From Circinella umbellata (lineage: Eukaryota > Mucoromycota > Mucoromycetes > Mucorales > Lichtheimiaceae): a DNA stretch of 64,000 nucleotides. The stretch is from the NCBI GenBank assembly GCA_025093555.1, contig JAIWNF010000018.1, forward strand, positions 682,001-746,000. Reading direction: 5' to 3'. Below the pieces are notes generated by a model, which saw only the letters and a program-made list of their open reading frames with translations, was not told the DNA's origin and did no database searches. The position numbers were made by a program, and so were the translations under genes. Numbering within the stretch: position 1 is the stretch's first letter; each line of letters starts with the position of its first letter. Shown here one piece after another: positions 57,590-64,000 of this stretch.

Positions 57590-59106
57590 ATTATTCAAAA
57601 AACCATTATGTCTTTCTTTATAACATCCCCTCTCTTCCCCCAAATCGATGATACCCTTAAACTTAACTTTTTTTTTCCATGTACACAATTTTTTTTTTGA
57701 TTTTTGTATTATTCTTTCTCCTCCACAATTTTTTTTCTTTTTTTTTTTTTTTAAAAAAAAACAGTACCTATTATTATTGTCTCTCATTGTTTTTTTTTTC
57801 ATATCAACCCCAAACCAACCCATAATATTCACCATATATACCCTTTCCCTTTCTTTTAAATTTATATATGCCATTCATTCTTTACACTTGATTAATTCCA
57901 TTCATTTATTATTATATATGCTCTTTTTCCTTAAATAGTTATGAACAAAAATACTTTATTTCTCATCATTGTTGTTGTTTGTTATCCTCACTGTGATTTA
58001 TTATATTATATGCAGCATTTTTTTTTTAATTTTATTTTGTAATTTTAATAAACTTTATTTTTATTTTTATATGTATATACATATATATAACCCAAAAAAA
58101 AAAGAGTGCGAATTTCCCTTTATGTAATGATGAAAATAACCTAGATCAAGAGAATCAGAATGATTCCTCTTTTACCATTTTAATTAGTATTATTAAAAGA
58201 CAAATGCTTTTAATTTTATGATATGAAAATCGTTTTAGTTTTTTTGTTTACACAAATTTGAATAAAATAATGCAAATGGGGTTTTTTTTTGGGGGGGAAG
58301 GGAATAGAATAATGTGATGCAGTACAACAACACTTCGCAGAAAACAAAAAAAAAACCGAGAACTTGGTCTATATCGGTTACTATGGTTACTTTCCCATAA
58401 TCTCTCTCCCCCCTCATTCAACCAACCAAAATGAACAATAGTAATAAATCACTATAGTGATTGACCCTTTTTACTTTCTTTTTTGGGAAACAGTTGGTGT
58501 AACACTATAATGATGTGCAGGTTTTTTTACGCGTCATATTGTGTTGCCCCCCCCCCACTTTCTCGCCTAACGTATTATTTTTTATCGTTTAAAAAAAAAT
58601 TCATTTTCGCGCGAAAGCAGTTTTTTTTTTTTTGAGAAACCCTTCTTTTCGATTACCTTATCAAGAATTTTTATTTTAACAATTGAGATATCACACTTGT
58701 TCTTGCTTGATTTATGTAAAATCCGAAGAAATGGGACTTGGTTTATTTTCTTAAGACAACAACTCCCCCCCCCCCAAAAAAAAAACCCTTTTTTTTTAGC
58801 ACTTATAAGGGATCCACATATTGCATTATTACACACAATACATTATAATAATAATAAAAAACATTCCGCTTTGTTTTTCGGATTTTTGCCGTTTTGATTT
58901 TATTATAACTTTTTTTTTTTATTTTATTTTACGTTTTTTTTTTTTTCATGCTCATCGAAACACATCCGTATTACAGAAACTTGAATTATCCTTTAATGAA
59001 TCATTGTGCGTTTTATATTCCATCGTGGTATCCTGTGGTAAACTAAGCACTTTTTTAATTGTATCCCTAAAAATAAATATGAAATGACATATATATGGGT
59101 TAGTTG
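57590..59106. other. Intergenic between convergent genes
   Basis: Very AT-rich, with long T- and A-runs, a C11-A10 junction (58765-58785) and a T9-G7 tract (58282-58297). No gene supported. Confidence 0.55.
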
Positions 59107-60036
59107 TTACTCATCATCATTTATCCAATCTTTGAATTTTTCTTTCACATATCTGTTATACCTAATTTTTAGATTAATCCTTCCATTTGATGCTGTTCGA
59201 TTCCAAACAGAAATGATATCTTCTGAACTACGAATTGATAATACTGCACCACAAATTTCTCCTTGTACATCAAATTGTTCTCCAATAATAGCAAGAACCT
59301 AGTGTTTTTTTTTGTAAGACTTTTTTATATATTTTTCTCTCTCTCTCTCTTTAATAAAAAAAAATCATATATAATTCCATCCTAATTTACTTACCAATTG
59401 TTCCCAATATCGACTTGCTAAACCTTTCTTTAGTCGTACAATCCATTTACCTCCATGAATGTTTGCTTCATCCTATTATTACATGCACACAAAGATGAAT
59501 ATCTCATTCAATTCCACTCAACCTTCCCAATATCACGCTCCTAATAAAGAGCTTCGTTATTGTTTATTGAAACATATTTTACCTCCCATACAGGTCGTAC
59601 CCCCATTTTGAATAAATGGTAATCACTAATATTTGGTAAGTCACTTGGTCGACGTAAATGACTATATACTGCCCAAAACTCTTCAATCTATTATGTGGAA
59701 AAAAAAACACACCCCCATATATATTTAATTATAATGAATATCGTTTGTTTTTTTTTTAAAAAAAAAAAGGGGAGGGGGGAAAAAGAGAGAATACATACCG
59801 AAGAGAATGATGCAATACGTTTCATACTTCCTTCATAATCCTTAATTTTGGCTTTTGGAAGACGATGCATGAACCAAAAGACCCAGGTATAATGCAATGG
59901 ATGCTCATTTTGTTGTGTTTCTATAAATAATAAATATATTTAGTATACTTCTATAGATAATGATTGGATTTAGATCTAATCTCTTACCTATACTATTTGA
60001 ACTTATTGACAGCGCTGATTGTTCACTTGCATTCAT
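59107..60036 (-). CDS. eIF4E class II / 4EHP (eIF4E2)-like cap-binding protein
   Basis: Five minus-strand exons: 60036-59988, 59920-59799, 59687-59583, 59472-59395, 59298-59107; 181 residues, all in phase. After a short N-terminus it reads [106 protein letters not shown] and [18 protein letters not shown]. The WEDEAN motif (cap-stacking Trp plus Glu) and basic residues near the C-terminus fit m7G-cap binding. YSHL-RPSDL, HLFK-G and the W-to-aromatic changes match 4EHP/nCBP rather than canonical eIF4E. 4EHP binds caps but poorly binds eIF4G and represses translation. Class assignment is by motif recall. Confidence 0.88.
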
Positions 60037-60413
60037 GTTATATTTATATTTATATAGATATATATATATATATTTCTTTAATGTCTTTGTAAGGAGTGTG
60101 TCGTTTAAGAATGAAAAAAGGTTGATATATTATTATAAAGTAATTGTCAACAAAAGAAAAGTTGAATAATAGGTGTAATACTATAAATAATTGAAAGAGA
60201 AAGATTTGAAAGTGAGTTAATTAATAATTAATCTATTATAGAGTATTAAAAGTCTTTCTTCTTTTTGTTTTTTCAAAAGCTAAAATAAACTCTTTTTTTA
60301 ATACTTTTTTATTAAAAAAAAAAAAAAAAATCGTGGTAAAATTGTATAAAAAAAAAAGTTATAAATGTTTCTCGAGTAAAGCTCACCTTTTGGAATAGAT
60401 TCTCTCTCTCACT

Positions 60414-60445
<32 letters not shown>

Positions 60446-61459
60446 TTGCACCGAAATTGGGAAAAGGAAGTCAGTGGAGAGGGAAAAGTATCCAGAGAGT
60501 AGTCACGGCCCTTCTCCGGGGCGAAAAAAAAAAATTGACAACTTTCTCTACATTTTCGTAGATAGTACTAACCTCCCCACCCCACTTATCATCTTTCTCA
60601 CTTTACACTTCCCTTTCATTCCATTGAATACGTATATCTAAAGTAACTTTTTTTTTATTCAAGAATAAGGTTCTTTTTTTTTTAAAAAAAAAGGAAAAAA
60701 ATAAAGAGCAAACATGATATACCCTTTTTTTTCAAAAATAATATATTTTGATTTTTGTGGCTTTGGGATGCAACCTTTTTCATTATAAAGTATGTAATAA
60801 ACTTATTAAGGTTATTATTTTTTGCAGGCTATTGAATAATATGCAGTGTTATTCTATTTCTATTTTACATAGAGTTTATTCATTACATAGTAAATATTTC
60901 AATCCACATATCTAATATACTACTTATTTGAAGAATCCCTCTCTATGTATCTATGACTTTATTTTCCTCGTGTAAGTGTTAAATTTAGAAACACAACTCT
61001 TTCCCTTACAAATCTCTTCTTTCCCTCCCCCCCCCCGCGCTTCAAGATCTTCACCCTTTTCTTATTTGTATAAACTTCTTTTTTAATGCAGGATCGATTA
61101 GGATCTCCTATAAAAAGAAGCTAAAAATAGGTTTTGCATTTATAACTAAAACTATACAAAAGTTTAATTCTTGAACAGTAAATACGTAAGAATAATACGT
61201 AATAGGTAAAAAGTAAAAAAAAAAGGAATACTATATACTCGTTTATAAATAAAGCAATCACACAGATAAAATTAAAAAGGTCACAAGATTATAAGGAGAG
61301 TATTGCTTCTTATAATTTCGCATACATATTTGTGTAGATATAAAACAGTTGGCGTTATTTTATTTTATTTTATTTTGCCTTTTCCCTTTCTTTTCTTTTC
61401 TTTTTCATATTTGTATACTTATATTTATTTACCTATTTACCTGAAAAGTAAAAAGAAAA
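60037..61459. other. Intergenic with a (TC)n microsatellite
   Basis: Divergent promoter region between eIF4E2-like (minus) and the hydrolase (plus). It holds a (TC)n tract (60401-60441) and several T/A runs. No gene supported. Confidence 0.5.
60401..60441. repeat. (TC)n microsatellite
   Basis: Two TC blocks separated by ACTCCC, the second about 12 dinucleotides long. Confidence 0.9.
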
Positions 61460-62909
61460 ATGACACGCTCACTTGAACAAGAATATGAACGACTTCATCC
61501 AGTTTATGTTACAGCAGCTAAAACTTTTGCTGCTAATCCACCTGATCCTACAAAAACATCTTTATCTGAACTACGTCTTATTGTAGATAGTTATAATCTT
61601 CAAGCGCGTGGTAAAGTACCTGATGTTCTTATTGAAGATAAAATTTTACCTGTGACTCAAGACGATATAAAGAAAAAAGTGGAAATTCGTATTGTTCGGC
61701 CCCCAGGATCAGAAAATGATATTTTACCAGGTGTCATTTATTTGTGAGTAATTAACCATAACAACATATATCGTTATGTATTTTCTTTTTATTTTATATT
61801 GAACAAAACCCCCACACATAAATATATATATATTGGTACATGATATAATAGACATGGTGGTGGCTGGGTATTTGGTAATAAAGAAACATTTCTTAAAACA
61901 ATTGCGGATGTAAGTTACGTACGATGGAAATAAAATGGTTTCTCTTTTTGATACGTCACATATTATTATACAAAAGTAATATATTTATCAAAGATTCGAA
62001 TGTTTAATTAATATAAGAGTAGTAATTTATTAACACGCTTTCAAAATTGTTATCTCTCCTATATATATACAATAGCTTGCAGTTCGTACACATACCGCTG
62101 TAATTTATGTTGAGTATTCAAAATCTCCAGAAGTTCAATACCCAACAGCACTTTATGAAATATATGCTGTTGCTCAATGGTTAAATAAACACGGTAATTC
62201 AATACACGTGGACCAAGAAAAATTAGCCACGTGTGGAGGTAGGTTGTATTATAGTAACTATATTTCACAACCAAAGGAAATATTTTTTATACGTAACTGA
62301 TAAATAATACTATTTCTTTTATATCAAAAGATTCTGCTGGTGGAAATATGGCAACTTCTGTTTGTTGTAAGTTATTTAAATTTTTTTGACATGAAAACAA
62401 GTAATACTGATAATAATAATAATAATACAAATACAAATATAGTGTTAGCAAAAGAGCGTGGTTTTCCAAACCTGATTAAAACCCAAATCTTACTTTATCC
62501 TACAATTTGTGGTAGTCATGAACAACGACTTGGATTTGAAACTATTCAACGATTTGGCACAACCGCTGATTTTGGATTATCTTTGGAACAAGCTGAAATA
62601 TCTCTAATAAATTATTGTGGTAAAGTGGACGTACAAGAAGATATATTGATAGCTCCTTTAAGTGCGACCATTGAAGATTTGAAAGGATTACCACCTTGTT
62701 TATTAATTATGGCAGATTGTGATTTAATGCGATCAGAAAATGAGTTATATGCAATAAAACTTATGCAAGCAAAAGTTGAAACTGTGGCTATTCAAATGCA
62801 TGGAACTATTCATGGATTTATTCAAATGCCTCTTCCTATGGATACGCCACAATATCACAAGACCATGTCATTGATCGCTGCTCATTTGACGGATCTTTTT
62901 TTTATCTAA
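61460..62909 (+). CDS. HSL-family alpha/beta hydrolase (esterase/lipase)
   Basis: Five exons: 61460-61743, 61852-61909, 62076-62238, 62331-62366, 62443-62909; 335 residues, all in phase. The oxyanion motif HGGGW spans exons 1-2 (L-HGGGWVFG), the nucleophile elbow GDSAGGNMA spans exons 3-4, the acid is in CLLIMADCDLMRSE and the catalytic His in GTIHGFIQMP. These are the hallmarks of hydrolase fold-3 / hormone-sensitive-lipase (arylacetamide deacetylase-like) enzymes, which cleave short- to medium-chain esters. No signal peptide is seen (start MTRSLEQEYERLHPVYVTAA), so it is likely cytosolic. The 36-bp exon 4 carries most of the nucleophile elbow. The physiological substrate cannot be told from sequence. 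Confidence 0.9.
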
Positions 62910-63893
62910 TAATTTTTTTATGTAACAAAACAAAGAAAGCTTAAATTAAAATAAAAAAAAACACCGTTCTTTCCCCTTTCACTCTCCTTTCTGTGATTTT
63001 TCTTTTTTTTTTCGCTTTTCCCTTAAGAAAGAACAGTATGATGTTGGGGTTTAATATGACGACATGAATTATAAAAAAGGAAATAAAAAAGGAGTGATTA
63101 TTAGACATACTAGCTAAGTATAAACACATAATGATATCATGGTATATATATAAGAAGAGAGAGAGAGAGAGAGAGAGAGAAAGGGAAGGGGAATATAGAT
63201 CTATAAATCTATTTTGATTAATTGCCTTTTTTATCGAATTTAGTTTATTTCCCCCACATTTCATCTTTTAGGCTAAACTATATTATTTGTTACTAAAAAT
63301 AAACTATACAACTAATAAACGTGGATGGTAAACCTTTCTTCTTACCATTTGCTTCGAACTTAATTCATTTGACCATTGTCACACTAGTTTTGATCTCCCT
63401 TTTTTTTTTTACTCCACAAAAAGAAATAAAAAACTGTCAAAATAAAACATCTGTCAAAATAAGCTTTGTTTTGTTTTTTTATAAGAAATAAATTATAATA
63501 ATTTTTATTTGTTTGTAACGTTTTTTTTGTTGTTATAAGTGCATTTGTAAAGGTTGGGGGGGTATCATAAAAAAAATAAGTAAACTTTTATACAATTTTG
63601 GTTTTTTTTAAGGTTTTTTTTTGTGGTTTTGAATGAGTAAACATTAATGAAGAACTAAAATTAAGGGTATAATTTTTTTTTTTTGGTTTCTGGAGGATTT
63701 TTGTGCAGTATGAAAATAAGTGATTATGAAAGGAAAAAAAATGAATTATGAAATGAATTTGTGTGGGTATGACTTGAAAATGATGAATAAAATGCATAAG
63801 TGGTGTTGTATTGTGTGTGTGTGTGTTGTTTGTTGTAAAGAAAGGATAAAAAATGCATAGAAAAAAAAAAGAAGTAGATGAAATATGTAAAAC
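62910..63893. other. Intergenic with a (GA)n tract
   Basis: AT-rich region between convergent 3' ends. A (GA)n run lies at 63155-63181. No gene supported. Confidence 0.5.
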
Positions 63894-64000
63894 TTAAAAT
63901 TGAATAGGTTGTTGCATGGACCAGCAAGCAGCATAATAAGAGTCTGTAGTTGTTGGCATGGTAACAAAGTTATCAAATGGAATATATTGTAGTTGAGGTT
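63894..64000 (-). CDS. C-terminal fragment of an unrecognised protein, cut by window edge
   Basis: The minus frame read from the edge is PQLQYIPFDNFVTMPTTTDS followed by YYAACWSMQQPIQF and stop (63896-63894). Its Tyr/Trp/Phe-rich, non-repetitive composition differs from the surrounding low-complexity frames, so this is probably the last exon of a minus-strand gene. Too short for a family call. Confidence 0.45.
   Translation of the reverse strand, partial: PQLQYIPFDNFVTMPTTTDSYYAACWSMQQPIQF

Noticed and set aside
1..64000. tRNA, rRNA or CRISPR arrays
   Set aside because: No GGTTCRANTCC-type B box within a foldable cloverleaf, no rRNA core sequences, and no spaced direct repeats of CRISPR form were seen.

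Overview
The window looks like nuclear DNA of an early-diverging fungus, most likely Mucoromycota (Mucorales-like). This is inferred from strong AT-richness, short GT-AG introns of about 40-170 bp in most genes, Hsp104, the fungal GTP/GDP carrier Ggc1, a Puf3-type PUF protein, and transposable elements of kinds I associate with that group. No rRNA, tRNA, CRISPR or operon structure was seen. Exon boundaries are my own reading of splice signals and reading phase.

Left part (1-34,500), mostly housekeeping. A truncated minus-strand N-terminus is followed by a DUF3605-type protein (1487-2276) and a RABL6/Parf-like GTPase (3250-6219). Next comes a remarkable array of ten 214-bp units (8877-10932). 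Read with two small introns per unit, it encodes a tandem 33-residue repeat protein, possibly secreted. Then follow APRT (11357-12006), a large minus-strand PUF RNA-binding protein (12740-17025), a minus-strand ZNRD2/p27-like zinc protein (18869-20224), HSP104 (23060-25828), a decayed F-box/LRR-like relic, a truncated LINE tail (27999-28511), an AIFM2/FSP1-like flavoprotein (29245-30872) and an F-box/LRR protein (32377-34529).

Middle part (35,400-49,500), an accessory, transposon-rich island. A young non-LTR retrotransposon (35400-41141) sits between perfect target-site duplications, with an intact 1260-residue endonuclease/reverse transcriptase ORF and a singly frameshifted gag-like ORF. After it comes a MULE-type transposase fused in one exon chain to a low-complexity basic linker and an OTU cysteine-protease domain (42413-45350), with two frame breaks. 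Two 22-bp minisatellites and a local duplication lie around it. A six-exon gene of unknown function (46962-48708, minus), a small two-exon companion and a repeat block complete the island.

Right part (49,500-64,000). A long gene-poor stretch is followed by the mitochondrial carrier GGC1 (53987-55314), an unrecognised coiled-coil-like protein (56780-57589), an eIF4E2/4EHP-class cap-binding protein (59107-60036, minus), an HSL-type alpha/beta hydrolase (61460-62909) and the C-terminal end of a minus-strand gene at the edge.

The genes are not organised by function. Three (PUF, eIF4E2 and Hsp104) act in post-transcriptional or protein-quality control, but nothing indicates they are co-regulated.
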